A stretch of DNA of 31,615 nucleotides, from assembly GCA_050942625.1 (NCBI GenBank), contig JBMNNS010000008.1:1-31615 (forward strand). The letters run 5' to 3'. Origin of the DNA: JBMNNS01 sp050942625 (lineage in GTDB: Bacteria; Bacillota; Dethiobacteria; DTU022; UBA8154). The notes beneath the pieces are model-generated. The model did no database searches, was not told where the DNA came from, and worked only from the letters and a program-made list of their open reading frames with translations. Position numbers and translations under genes: made by a program. Position 1 is the first letter of the stretch; each line of letters starts with the position of its first letter. Positions 8,839-17,246 of this stretch are shown here, piece after piece.

Positions 8839-10557
8839 TTGAGATCAAAAAAACTTTATGTAGCCTTTGTCTGGAACCAACACCAGCCTTATTATCTTGA
8901 CACTATACAAGGGGAATTTATCATGCCCTGGGTTAGACTGCATGCCTCCAAGGATTATTACCAGATGGCAGCTATTTTAGAAGAATATCCAAGAATCAGG
9001 CAAACCTTTAGTCTTAGCCCCTCCCTGTTAGATCAATTACAGATTTATTTACAGCACCAGGCAGTTGATTATTATCTTAAGGTTATGAAAAGGGCGGAGG
9101 AACTTAACGAAGCCGAAAAAAAGTTTATTCTGCAACACTATTTTGATATTCAATGGGAAAGGGTTGTTTCCCGGTATGATCGTTATCACCAACTCCTGAA
9201 GCTGCAGGGGTTTGTAACAGAACCGGGTGCTGTAGCCAGGGCCCTGCAAAATTACACGACACAGGACTATCTTGATCTACAGGTCTGGTTTAACCTGGTC
9301 TGGATTGATCCTGAAATACGTGAAAAGGATTCTTTTTTGCGGGGACTAATAGAAAAAGGGCACAATTTTACTGAATCTGAAAAAGATGAATTGATGAGAC
9401 GGCAGTTTTCCATTTTGGAAAAGATTATACCCCTGCACAGCAATTTGCAGCAAAAAGGGCAGATAGAGATCATTACTACTGCTTATTACCATCCTATCCT
9501 GCCACTTCTGATTGATAATCATTCTGCCCTGCGGTCCAGTCCGGGGCTCCCCCTTCCAGGGCGCTTCAGATTCAAGAAGGATGCTGAAGTGCAGGTCAGA
9601 ATGGCTGTGGAGCATTATACTCAAATTTTTGGAAGAAAACCACTTGGTTTTTGGCCACCCGAACAAGCTATTAGTCCAGAGACAATTCCCATTATTGTTG
9701 ACCAGGGGCTAACCTGGACTACCCTGGATGAACAGGCCCTAGTAAAGTCCATCGGCGCTGATATTTACCGCGATGAGTACGGCCATGTCTTGAACCCAGA
9801 TCTTCTTTACCGTCCCTATTTGGTCTCAGGGGAAGGTGCTGAAATACCAGTAATATTCCGTGACCATAACCTTTCGGATCGTATCGGATTTGTATACAAG
9901 GACATGAGCGGGGAAGATGCTGCAAATGATCTAATACACAGGTTGCATAAAATTAAAGAAAAATTAAACCACACAGCTGAAAACCACCTTGTAACAATTG
10001 CTCTTGATGGAGAAAATGCCTGGGAATGGTACCATGGAGAAAAAACAGAATTTTTACATGCGCTTTACAGTAGGCTTTCTGTGGATCCAGATCTGGAAAC
10101 CATTACAGTATCTGATTTCCTAGAAAAGAATCCGCCCCAAAAAAAAATCAGCCACCTTGCGACTGGTTCCTGGGTTGATCACAGTCTGACACGCTGGATC
10201 GGCACTCCTAACAAAAATAAGATCTGGGACTATTTACTTGAAGCAAGGGAGACGATAAGGGTTTGTCAGGAAAAAGGGTTTGAGGTCCAAAAAATAGAGA
10301 AAGCTTACGAAAATATATATCAAGCTGAGGGAAGTGATTTCCCCTGGTGGGTGGATAGCATGCCCTATTATTTGGCGGCACCCTTTGAAGCTCTTTTTAG
10401 AAAACACTTGCTAAATGTTTACAGGGATCTGGATTTGGAACCACCGCCATATCTGCACAGGCCTATCATCGAACCACAGGAAGGGGAAAAAAAATGGGAG
10501 GGCTCCTCTCTTGCAGGGCCCGTGTGTATTGTTCCTGGCTGGCATAAACATTGTTAA
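8839..10557 (+). CDS. GH57 glycoside hydrolase, amylopullulanase-like
   Basis: A 572-residue GH57 protein. VWNQHQPYY (11-19) is the first-strand motif; GFWPPEQAIS gives the likely nucleophile E275, and IALDGENAWEWY the likely acid D390. The barrel is followed by a helical C-terminal part. This motif set (WPPE, DGENAWE) is typical of the GH57 branch annotated as alpha-amylase/amylopullulanase; the true substrate is not clear. The start is TTG with AAGGGGGAGA eight bases upstream. It follows the preceding GH57 gene by 61 bp on the same strand and is probably co-transcribed. No signal peptide is seen. The final 30 residues (rich in Gly, Trp and Pro) look unstructured. Confidence 0.75.
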   Translation: MRSKKLYVAFVWNQHQPYYLDTIQGEFIMPWVRLHASKDYYQMAAILEEYPRIRQTFSLSPSLLDQLQIYLQHQAVDYYLKVMKRAEELNEAEKKFILQHYFDIQWERVVSRYDRYHQLLKLQGFVTEPGAVARALQNYTTQDYLDLQVWFNLVWIDPEIREKDSFLRGLIEKGHNFTESEKDELMRRQFSILEKIIPLHSNLQQKGQIEIITTAYYHPILPLLIDNHSALRSSPGLPLPGRFRFKKDAEVQVRMAVEHYTQIFGRKPLGFWPPEQAISPETIPIIVDQGLTWTTLDEQALVKSIGADIYRDEYGHVLNPDLLYRPYLVSGEGAEIPVIFRDHNLSDRIGFVYKDMSGEDAANDLIHRLHKIKEKLNHTAENHLVTIALDGENAWEWYHGEKTEFLHALYSRLSVDPDLETITVSDFLEKNPPQKKISHLATGSWVDHSLTRWIGTPNKNKIWDYLLEARETIRVCQEKGFEVQKIEKAYENIYQAEGSDFPWWVDSMPYYLAAPFEALFRKHLLNVYRDLDLEPPPYLHRPIIEPQEGEKKWEGSSLAGPVCIVPGWHKHC

Positions 10558-10674
10558 GGCAGGATATTGTTAGTTTCTATTGAAATATTTTAGAAGAGGA
10601 GTTGGAAGCGAAAACCTTCCTGCATCGAAAATTAATTTGTTATAGTGTTCTAAATAGTAAAAGGGGGGCAGTGG

Positions 10675-11715
10675 ATGCATTATCGTCAGGCCCAGGAGAG
10701 GATTAGAGCAGGCAAGGTGCAGCCTTTTTACCTTTTTAGCGGTCCAGAAGTTTACCTTAAAAAAGATTTGTTAAGAGAAATTCTGCAACACCTTGAACAA
10801 AAGGGAAAACATTTTTATTTGGAAAAGGTAGATGGTGCAACGTTTAATATTAATAACCTGATTAAAGGGACAAAACAGGTGACAATATTTAGTAGCGGTC
10901 GGCTATTATGGGTGGACAACCCTGCCTTTCTCATGAAAAAAAAGGCAACTACAAAAGGGAAAGGGCGTTCAGGGAATAAAAATGAAGGCAAGGAAATAGA
11001 AACTTTTTTACAAAGTAAGTTAGAAAACGAAATAATCATTTTATCGGTTCCTGAAGTAGACAGGAGAAAAAAAATAGTGAAAATGATAGAAAGCGTTAAT
11101 GCCTTAATAGAATTTCCCCTACTAAAAGGTAACGCTTTATTAAGGTGGATCAAAAAAGAATTTAGCTATGGTGGAAAACAGGTAGAAGACGAAGCACTTC
11201 ATGAACTGGTGCAGCGTGTTGGAGAGGATCTTTACCTTATAAAACAAGAAATAGAAAAAATAATAACTTATCTTTCCGGGGAAAAGAAGGTTACAAAACC
11301 ATTGATAGAATCCCTTGTGCCTGAAAATAGACAGGTAAACATCTTTAACCTGGTAGATGCTGTTGGGCACAAGGATTCAGAAACAACTTTTTTGCATCTT
11401 CGTAATATGTTGCGGCAGAACGAGCATCCCCTCATCATACTTGCTATGGTTTCCCGCCAGTATCGCCTTCTTTATCAGGTTTTGTTTTTGCAGGATAAAA
11501 AGATGACGCTGCGTGAAATAGCCTCCTTTTTAAAACTTCCTCCTTTTTTTGTAGAGAGACTTCTTGAGCAGGCAAAAGGTTACAGCAAAAATGGGCTTTC
11601 CAGGATCATGGCTTATTTGAAAGATACGGATTTAAAAATTAAAACAGGCTTTTGTCGGCCGGAGGATGCCCTTGAACAATTATTACTGCAACTCACCATT
11701 GCCGACTGGACATAA
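10675..11715 (+). CDS. holA: DNA polymerase III delta subunit
   Basis: A 346-residue HolA-type protein. Delta opens the beta sliding clamp and is part of the clamp-loader complex at the replication fork. The N-terminal PFYLFSGPEVYLKKDLL is the conserved opening of the family (in other members a P-loop-like strand without ATPase function). KGNALLRWIKKEFSYGGKQVEDEAL and VFNLVDAVGHKD-like sequence (here IFNLVDAVGHKD) mark the AAA+ lid, and the helical collar ends with PEDALEQLLLQL. A lysine-rich insertion near 95-110 is the only unusual stretch. The ATG has AAGGGGGG six bases upstream. It is convergent with rpsT, the holA-rpsT neighbourhood usual in Firmicutes. Confidence 0.92.
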   Translation: MHYRQAQERIRAGKVQPFYLFSGPEVYLKKDLLREILQHLEQKGKHFYLEKVDGATFNINNLIKGTKQVTIFSSGRLLWVDNPAFLMKKKATTKGKGRSGNKNEGKEIETFLQSKLENEIIILSVPEVDRRKKIVKMIESVNALIEFPLLKGNALLRWIKKEFSYGGKQVEDEALHELVQRVGEDLYLIKQEIEKIITYLSGEKKVTKPLIESLVPENRQVNIFNLVDAVGHKDSETTFLHLRNMLRQNEHPLIILAMVSRQYRLLYQVLFLQDKKMTLREIASFLKLPPFFVERLLEQAKGYSKNGLSRIMAYLKDTDLKIKTGFCRPEDALEQLLLQLTIADWT

Positions 11716-11763
11716 AAAAATCCCGCCACTTAAGTAGCAGAATTTAGGAAAGGTCTGTTTTTG

Positions 11764-12030
11764 TTAGCTAACACGTTTATTTAACTGCCGTGAAAGGCGT
11801 GATTTTTTTCTGGCAGCAGTCCTTTTATGCAGAAGACCTTTTGAAACTGCTTTATCAATGATCTTGCTTGTTTCATAAAAAACCTGGCGTGCATTTTCTT
11901 CATTTCCTTCTTCCAGGGATATATAAAACTTTTTGACTGCATTTTTAACCCGGGTTTTTATGTTACGGTTGCGCTGGCGTCTGATTTCAGATTGTCGCAT
12001 ACGTTTAAGCGCTGACTTTGTATTTGCCAT
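11764..12030 (-). CDS. rpsT: 30S ribosomal protein S20
   Basis: An 88-residue basic protein beginning MANTKSALKRMRQSEIRRQRN, the classical S20 N-terminus; S20 binds 16S rRNA early in small-subunit assembly. The frame could be extended six codons upstream, but the ATG at 12030 has AGGAGG seven bases before it and gives the normal S20 start. The three-helix pattern and the C-terminal KKSRLSRQLNK fit the family. It has its own promoter (12067-12095) and is convergent with holA. Confidence 0.96.
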   Translation of the reverse strand: MANTKSALKRMRQSEIRRQRNRNIKTRVKNAVKKFYISLEEGNEENARQVFYETSKIIDKAVSKGLLHKRTAARKKSRLSRQLNKRVS

Positions 12031-12066
12031 CGTATCACCTCCTGACAAATTGCAGTAACAGCCATA

Positions 12067-12095
12067 ATTTTATCATGCCTGCTTCTAAAAAGCAA
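12067..12095 (-). promoter_or_regulatory. Sigma-A-type promoter of rpsT
   Basis: Read on the minus strand: TTGCTT (12095-12090), a 17-bp spacer, then TAAAAT (12072-12067), about 37 bp before the S20 start codon. Confidence 0.5.
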
Positions 12096-12264
12096 CTATA
12101 TAGCATACTTAAAATTAGATTCATTGTCTTTAGTTAATGATAATTTACTAAGTCTTAAAACAGCCCTGGTTGCGTGTAGACAGGTCCAAAAAATGCATAT
12201 TTCTTGAACATTTGGATAAGCTATTTTTAGCGTAAATTTAAATAATTTTCAAGGAGGTGAGAAG

Positions 12265-12606
12265 GTGCGTTCTTCAAGTTTAGTGGGACTGATTATACGG
12301 TTTGTAGTATCGGCCCTGGTTTTAATGCTTGTTAGTTTTCTTCTGCCAGGTTTTGCTCTTCTAACATTTGGTCAGGCTCTTATTGCAGCAGTAGTAATCG
12401 CAGTTCTGGGATTTATTATAGAGAGCCTTTTTGGTAAAAGAGTGTCGCCTCAAAATCGTGGAATCGTAGGGTTTATAACCGCTACTATTGTTATTTATAT
12501 TGCACAGTTTATTGTTCCTGGAATGCATATCACTATTTTGGGTGCTTTGCTGGCATCTATTATTATCGGTGTAGTTGATCTATTTGTTCCAACCGAATTA
12601 CGTTAG
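12265..12606 (+). CDS. YvlD-like four-helix membrane protein (phage holin 4 superfamily)
   Basis: A 113-residue, very hydrophobic protein with four predicted membrane segments (about residues 7-26, 30-53, 66-83 and 87-108). LLPGFALLTFGQALIAAVVIAVLGFIIE and the closing hydrophobic hairpin are typical of the YvlD / 'phage holin family' group found widely in Gram-positive chromosomes, where Bacillus members belong to cell-envelope stress regulons. There is no phage context here, so the holin label should not be read literally. The GTG start is preceded by AAGGAGGTGAG. It stands alone, bounded by rpsT and a strong hairpin. Biochemical role unknown. Confidence 0.8.
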   Translation: MRSSSLVGLIIRFVVSALVLMLVSFLLPGFALLTFGQALIAAVVIAVLGFIIESLFGKRVSPQNRGIVGFITATIVIYIAQFIVPGMHITILGALLASIIIGVVDLFVPTELR

Positions 12607-12639
12607 ATCTTAATTAACAATATAAGGTACTTTTTTCTT

Positions 12640-12679
12640 TTAATAACAGAACAGCCCTTTTGGGCTGTTCTGTTATTAA
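12640..12679. terminator. Strong perfect hairpin between convergent genes
   Basis: An 18-bp perfect stem (12640-12657 with 12662-12679) closed by a TTTT loop. It lies between the stop of the YvlD-like gene and the stop of the carboxyltransferase gene on the other strand, so it can end both transcripts. A U-rich stretch follows only on the plus side, after a gap (TTTGTTTTTT). Confidence 0.75.
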
Positions 12680-12707
12680 CAAATGGTTTGTTTTTTGGAA
12701 GGAAACC

Positions 12708-14249
12708 CTACATGTTGATGTTAGAGTATTTCCTCCAGGGCCTGGCAACTTTTTTATTTGCCAGCATATCTAGGGATTCATTGATGTACTTCCTGGTTTC
12801 GGAGGGCATAATTATGTCATCAACGTAGCCACGCTCCGCAGCCTTATAGGCGTTTTCATATAAATCCCTGTATTCCTTAATCCTGGCTGCTTGGACTTCT
12901 GCCGGGTTTTTTGCGTTTTTAATTTCTTTGGCAAAGATGACACTGGCTGCTGTTTCTGCACCTACAGCTGCTATTTTTGCTTCAGGCCAGGCAAAGACCA
13001 GGTCAGCCCCGGTATCCTTGCAGCACATACCAAGATAAGCACCTGCATAGGATTTACGGACCATTATTGTTATTTTGGGAACGGTAGCCTCAATAAATGC
13101 ATAAAGCATTTTAGCCCCATGGCGTAAAATCCCTCTCCATTCTTGCTCAGAACCAATCATGTAAGCAGGGGTATCATGTAAGGTGAGAATTGGAATATTG
13201 AAAAGGTCACAGAAACGCACAAAGCGTGCTACCTTATCAGCTGCATCGCAGTCAATAACCCCACCAAGGTGTTTAGATTGGCTGGCCACTATTCCTGTTG
13301 GCCTTCCATCAAACCGGGCAAATCCAACAATTACGTTGGGAGCAAAATACCTCATGATCTCAAAAAATACACCATTATCCACAATTTGATTAATGACCAT
13401 AAACATATCAAAAGCTTTAAAGGGTTCCGGAGGGATAGCATGGTTAAGATCCGGGATCATCCGGTGGGGATCATCCGTGCGATCCAGTCTGGGTGGTTTT
13501 TCTTTATTGTTGGAAGGCAAGTAGGAAAGTAGATCCTTGGCCTTATCCAGGGCATCCTGATCGTTTTCCGTAATGACGTGTGTACAACCGGATTTTACAG
13601 CATGAGAATCAACACCACAAAGATTTTCGATGCTAATTTCTTCACCCAGTTGGGTTTTAACAAATGCTGGACCTGCAATGCCCATGAACCCAGTTTCCCT
13701 GTTTTGGAAAACAAAGTCCTGCATAACCGGGTGGTAAGCCTGTCCGCCCAGGCAAGGGCCAAGCAACAGTGCTATTTGAGGGATAATCCCAGAAGCCAGA
13801 ATTTGTGATCTAAAGAGCCAGGCATAAGCTTGTAACCCGTCAATACCCTCCTGCAGTCTTAAACCACCAGAGTCATTCATGCCTACAATGGGAACGCCCA
13901 TTTCTTTAGCCATATTAATAGCATTGGAAAATTTCTTTCCATGGTACTCACCAAAGGTTCCTGCCATAGAAGTATAGTCTTCAGAGGCAACCATCACGGT
14001 TCTGCCGTTTACCTTGCCATAGCCGACAACTACCCCGTCTGCCTGCACTTCTTTTTCTTGCATGCCAAACTGGGTAGCCCTATGTTTTACAAATGTCCCC
14101 ATTTCTATAAAGGTGCCCGGATCAAAAAAATATTCAATTCTTTCCCTGGCGGTCAATGAGCCGGCTTTATGGTGTTTTTCAACAGCTTTAGGACCCCCCA
14201 TTTGGTAAATCTTTTCTTTTCTTTCCGCCAATTGTTTATATAACGGCAT
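12708..14249 (-). CDS. Acyl-CoA carboxylase/decarboxylase carboxyltransferase subunit (PccB / GcdA-like)
   Basis: A 513-residue carboxyltransferase with two crotonase-fold halves. It has the family's two oxyanion-hole regions: LLLGPCLGGQAYHPVMQDF in the N half and MVRKSYAGAYLGM in the C half (the usual Gly-Gly is Ala-Gly here). Members transfer CO2 between biotin and an acyl-CoA: propionyl- or methylcrotonyl-CoA carboxylase beta subunits, or the alpha subunit of the sodium-pumping glutaconyl-CoA decarboxylase. No biotin carboxylase, biotin carrier or membrane subunit lies nearby. It is last in an operon with two MaoC hydratases and an acyl-CoA dehydrogenase; being next to the dehydrogenase favours a glutaryl-CoA to crotonyl-CoA step, by inference. 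The ATG has AGGAGGAGG upstream. Confidence 0.82.
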   Translation of the reverse strand: MPLYKQLAERKEKIYQMGGPKAVEKHHKAGSLTARERIEYFFDPGTFIEMGTFVKHRATQFGMQEKEVQADGVVVGYGKVNGRTVMVASEDYTSMAGTFGEYHGKKFSNAINMAKEMGVPIVGMNDSGGLRLQEGIDGLQAYAWLFRSQILASGIIPQIALLLGPCLGGQAYHPVMQDFVFQNRETGFMGIAGPAFVKTQLGEEISIENLCGVDSHAVKSGCTHVITENDQDALDKAKDLLSYLPSNNKEKPPRLDRTDDPHRMIPDLNHAIPPEPFKAFDMFMVINQIVDNGVFFEIMRYFAPNVIVGFARFDGRPTGIVASQSKHLGGVIDCDAADKVARFVRFCDLFNIPILTLHDTPAYMIGSEQEWRGILRHGAKMLYAFIEATVPKITIMVRKSYAGAYLGMCCKDTGADLVFAWPEAKIAAVGAETAASVIFAKEIKNAKNPAEVQAARIKEYRDLYENAYKAAERGYVDDIIMPSETRKYINESLDMLANKKVARPWRKYSNINM

Positions 14250-14337
14250 AAAAGGTACCTCCTCCTACTTACGAAAATAATTTTACTCCGTATATTCCAT
14301 TTATCTAAAATGTCTGGTGTTGCTTACTTTATTATAT

Positions 14338-15483
14338 TTACTTTTTAAATTCTTTAAGGATATCACGCCATACTATTACACGCTGGATCTGGCTGGTTCC
14401 TTCTACCATCTGCGCTCCTTTTGCATCCCGGAAATATCTTTCTACTTTGTAATCTTTAACATAGCCATAAGCACCCAGAATCTGTACACAATCGGTAGTA
14501 ACCTTCATGGCAGTGTCTGCAGCATACCTTTTAGCCATTGAACAATATCTTGCAGCAGGCAGGCCCTGGTCTTTTAACCATGCTGCTTTATAAGTTAAGA
14601 GACGTGCTGCTTCAATTTCAGTTGCCATGTCAGCCAGCATAAACTGAATTACCTGCAGGTCGGCAAGGGTACCTCCAAATGCTTCTCTTTCAGTAGCATA
14701 TTTGAGTGCAATCTCATAAGCACCTTGTGCTATTCCAACAGCCTGGCCTGCATTTGTCATTCTTCCAGTCTCCAGGCCGTCCATTAACATGGCGAAACCT
14801 TTGTTTTCTACATTTCCTAGTAGATTAGCTGCCGGCACGACACAGTCATCCAAAACTACTTCACTGATATTAGTAGCTTTAATCCCTAATTTGTCTTCAT
14901 TTTTTGGAACAGAGAGCCCTTTGGTACCCCTTTCTACTATAAATAAACTAACCCCCCTGGCACCTGCTTCGGGCTTAGTTTTGGCTGCTACAAAATATAT
15001 ATCGGCAACGTCCCCATTTGTAATGAAAACCTTTGTGCCATTAAGAATGTAGTTATCCCCGTCTTTTACGGCCCGGGCAGTGATTGCCCCGGCATCAGAA
15101 CCAGCACCGGGCTCTGTTAGGCAAAAACAAGCTAGTTTTTCCCCGTCAACCATGGGCCTAACGAACCTTTCTTTTTGTTCCTCAGACCCAAATTCACAGA
15201 TGATGCCTACAACCATACTATGAATAAAGATATAACCTATGGCACGGTGGATCCTTCCAATTTCTTCAGCGATGATTACTTTAGACTGGTTGTCTAAATC
15301 TGTACCGCCAAGTTCTTCAGGGGCTGACATCCCTGCCAGGCCCAGATCAGCCATCTGTTTAAAAATACTTCTTGGAATACTGCATTTTTCTTCCCATTCA
15401 TCCACGTTGGGTGCAATTTCATTTTCCATGAAATCCCTTACCATTTTTCTAATTTGTATTTCTTCGTCTGTATAAGGAAACAA
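14338..15483 (-). CDS. Acyl-CoA dehydrogenase
   Basis: A 381-residue FAD flavoenzyme of the acyl-CoA dehydrogenase family, which makes trans-2-enoyl-CoA and passes electrons to ETF. Visible: FGSEEQKER, the FAD-binding CFCLTEPGAGSDAGA (about 117-131), the middle-domain KVFITNGDVAD, and MVEGTSQIQR, which puts the catalytic base at E361 in the short-chain/butyryl position rather than the isovaleryl position. The chain length and carboxylate specificity cannot be read by eye; glutaryl-CoA, succinyl-type or short-chain substrates remain possible. The start is TTG at 15483 with AGGAGG eight bases upstream. The gene lies 88 bp before the carboxyltransferase. Confidence 0.9.
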   Translation of the reverse strand: MFPYTDEEIQIRKMVRDFMENEIAPNVDEWEEKCSIPRSIFKQMADLGLAGMSAPEELGGTDLDNQSKVIIAEEIGRIHRAIGYIFIHSMVVGIICEFGSEEQKERFVRPMVDGEKLACFCLTEPGAGSDAGAITARAVKDGDNYILNGTKVFITNGDVADIYFVAAKTKPEAGARGVSLFIVERGTKGLSVPKNEDKLGIKATNISEVVLDDCVVPAANLLGNVENKGFAMLMDGLETGRMTNAGQAVGIAQGAYEIALKYATEREAFGGTLADLQVIQFMLADMATEIEAARLLTYKAAWLKDQGLPAARYCSMAKRYAADTAMKVTTDCVQILGAYGYVKDYKVERYFRDAKGAQMVEGTSQIQRVIVWRDILKEFKK

Positions 15484-15530
15484 TATGATAACCTCCTAAT
15501 TAATATTATTATTTTTATATTTCCCCTGTT

Positions 15531-15581
15531 GGAGCGAATGTTAAAGGGAAATGCGCTGAATCCAGATTGAACATTCACTCC
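15531..15581 (-). repeat. Inverted repeat in the gap between the MaoC and dehydrogenase genes
   Basis: Arms of 12 bases (15531-15542 and 15570-15581) pair except at one position. They sit in a 259-bp untranslated gap inside the presumed leftward operon, otherwise empty. I see no sigma-54 site here. A partial terminator or mRNA-processing/stability element is possible. Confidence 0.45.
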
Positions 15582-15742
15582 ATCCATGCATCTGATTACT
15601 ACCATGCTGACCATATTTTTTTGGCAATAATCTTCTTAAACAATAATCCAACCTCAGGTTAATTAACTTGCAAGTTGTTCCTTAGGTATTATTTAAGGTC
15701 CACTTCACCCTCCTCCTGGTTTTTCCCTAAAATATTTAAAAA

Positions 15743-16168
15743 TTATTGTAAAGTTATTGTTGCCTTTCCACTAATATAGCGTTGACCATTTTCACCATCG
15801 CAATAAACCTGGCAAATGATTTCTTTTTTTCCATCCTTTTCAAGGATCTCACTTACTTCACCCTTTATAATTACTTCATCGCCGGGGCGAACGGGCGACA
15901 AAAATGTTGTTTCCAGGCTGCTATTTTCTAAGTAATATTTTCCGGCCCATTTTACCATCATTTGCGATATATATGACAGGGTCAAAAGGCCATGGGCAAT
16001 GGTCCCTTTGAAAATAGTATCCTTTGCAAACTCCGGATCAACGTGAATAGGGTTATAGTCACCTGAAGCTTCGGCATAGGCGTCAATTATTTTCTGGTTA
16101 ACTTTTTTTCTTATTGGAGGGATGATGTCCCCAACTGCCACACTGCTAAAATCTATTTGTTCTGCCAT
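15743..16168 (-). CDS. MaoC-family (R)-enoyl-CoA hydratase, catalytic subunit
   Basis: A 141-residue hot-dog-fold protein. SGDYNPIHVDPEFAKDTIFKGTIAHGLLTLS contains the MaoC hydratase-2 motif with the catalytic pair D37 and H42. Such subunits add water to an enoyl-CoA with R stereochemistry. It starts with ATG preceded by GGAAAGGAG and lies 28 bp after the companion gene that lacks the catalytic pair, so the two almost certainly form a heteromer. In this cluster it would hydrate an enoyl-CoA made by the neighbouring dehydrogenase, or a cyclic dienoyl-CoA; which one is unknown. Confidence 0.85.
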   Translation of the reverse strand: MAEQIDFSSVAVGDIIPPIRKKVNQKIIDAYAEASGDYNPIHVDPEFAKDTIFKGTIAHGLLTLSYISQMMVKWAGKYYLENSSLETTFLSPVRPGDEVIIKGEVSEILEKDGKKEIICQVYCDGENGQRYISGKATITLQ

Positions 16169-16196
16169 GAGGCCCCACTCCTTTCCATACTTTTAA

Positions 16197-16637
16197 CTAC
16201 TTTGCCCAAATAACTGTCATAACGCCTTCAGAAACCAGGGAACCATTTTCTTTTTTGGTAATGCTTTCTACTTTTATATAAAAGCGGTCCCTTTTTGTAT
16301 ATTTGTCGGCAATTTTAAGGTTTGTTATTAAAGTATCGTCCGGGCATGGTGGTTCATAAAAATTAAAAATTTGTTTAACATGTATACCTCCAGGTGGACG
16401 GGTGGGAAAGGCCTTGTCATAGGCATCCAAAAAATAAACAGCTGCAAGGGTTGGAGGGGCAATCTTCTTGTCGTATCCTAATTTCTTAGCATCTTCTGCA
16501 TTATGGTAAGCGGGATAATCATCATCAACTGCCTCCAGGAACTTGTCAACTTTTTTGCTTTCTGCTTTCCAGCTGAAAGGGCCATATTCTGCTCCTATTT
16601 TTAAATCAGCATATTTTAGATTAGCCGGCACAGACAA
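16197..16637 (-). CDS. MaoC N-terminal-type (FAS1-like) dehydratase subunit
   Basis: About 146 residues of the MaoC_dehydrat_N type (FAS1-like dehydratase, as in HadA/HadC or ChsH-type partners). DDDYPAYHNAEDAKKLGYDKKIAPPTLAAVYF is the characteristic stretch; the D-x-N-P-x-H catalytic motif is degenerate, so this is the substrate-binding partner of the following catalytic subunit. The frame opens at a GTG at 16646, but that codon touches the AGGAGG (16651-16646); the TTG at 16637, eight bases from the ribosome site, is the better start. It is first in the leftward operon controlled by the sigma-54 promoter at 16818-16832. Confidence 0.8.
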   Translation of the reverse strand: MSVPANLKYADLKIGAEYGPFSWKAESKKVDKFLEAVDDDYPAYHNAEDAKKLGYDKKIAPPTLAAVYFLDAYDKAFPTRPPGGIHVKQIFNFYEPPCPDDTLITNLKIADKYTKRDRFYIKVESITKKENGSLVSEGVMTVIWAK

Positions 16638-16817
16638 ATAGTACACCTCCTCTGTTTGTGTTTGCTGATAGCCTTTTCAGGCACCCTGAAAAGAAAATGA
16701 GATAATAGTAAAGTACAATAAAATACTTGTTAAAAGTGACCATTTTAAAATTTAAAATCCACTTTTAAAAATGTTTATGGATATAGATCTTCTTTTCCAT
16801 AACTATAACTATTTATT

Positions 16818-16832
16818 GCAATATCTATGCCA
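16818..16832 (-). promoter_or_regulatory. Sigma-54 (-24/-12) promoter, leftward operon
   Basis: On the minus strand the bases read TGGCAT-AGATA-TTGC, matching the sigma-54 consensus TGGCAc-N5-TTGC with exact GG-to-GC spacing. It lies about 180 bp before the start of the MaoC-type operon and would need an AAA+ activator such as the one encoded at 24629-26731. Confidence 0.8.
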
Positions 16833-16950
16833 TTTTATTAAAAAGGGAAATGGGCAGTGGCGTTCTGTTTTCTGGCCATGACTGCTTCCAGCAATGTTCC
16901 TGTTTTGCTCTATTAATTAACTGTTGTAATTTTACAATTACGAAGTTAAT

Positions 16951-16976
16951 GTGTCCGGGTATCTGGACACCGTCCT
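16951..16976. promoter_or_regulatory. Putative enhancer (activator-binding) site, copy 1
   Basis: A 26-bp element holding the inverted pair GTGTCC (16951-16956) / GGACAC (16965-16970) and ending GGACACCGTCCT. Twenty of 26 positions match a second copy at 30477-30502 in the other divergent region. It lies about 120 bp upstream of the leftward -24 box and 175 bp upstream of the rightward -24 box, the normal range for a bacterial enhancer-binding protein. Confidence 0.65.
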
Positions 16977-17150
16977 GAGCCCGGATAGAAATTTTAGATA
17001 AGTACCAGGGAAATTAAAGCGTGTTTCTCTCAGAATATTATATTCCTTTATAACCCCAGTAACAATGAATATTTGGGCACAGAAGCATTACCGGAGCATC
17101 CGGAGCATTAATTGAGCTGTTTTTACTTGCTAGAAAATTCCTGTTTTAGT

Positions 17151-17165
17151 TGGCATGGGAATTGC
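17151..17165 (+). promoter_or_regulatory. Sigma-54 (-24/-12) promoter, rightward operon
   Basis: TGGCAT-GGGAA-TTGC with the exact spacing of the sigma-54 consensus, followed by T. The expected transcript start is about 12 bp further on, giving a roughly 155-base leader before the amidohydrolase-fold gene. Confidence 0.8.
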
Positions 17166-17246
17166 TTTAACTAAATTAGGAATAAGAATTTGGATGTTAG
17201 TCTACTTAAATCTCAGGGAAACAAAAAAAGAACAAAGGAGGGGTGA

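Noticed and set aside
12265..12606. Phage holin, suggesting a prophage
   Set aside because: The protein belongs to the YvlD-like chromosomal group; there are no other phage genes nearby.
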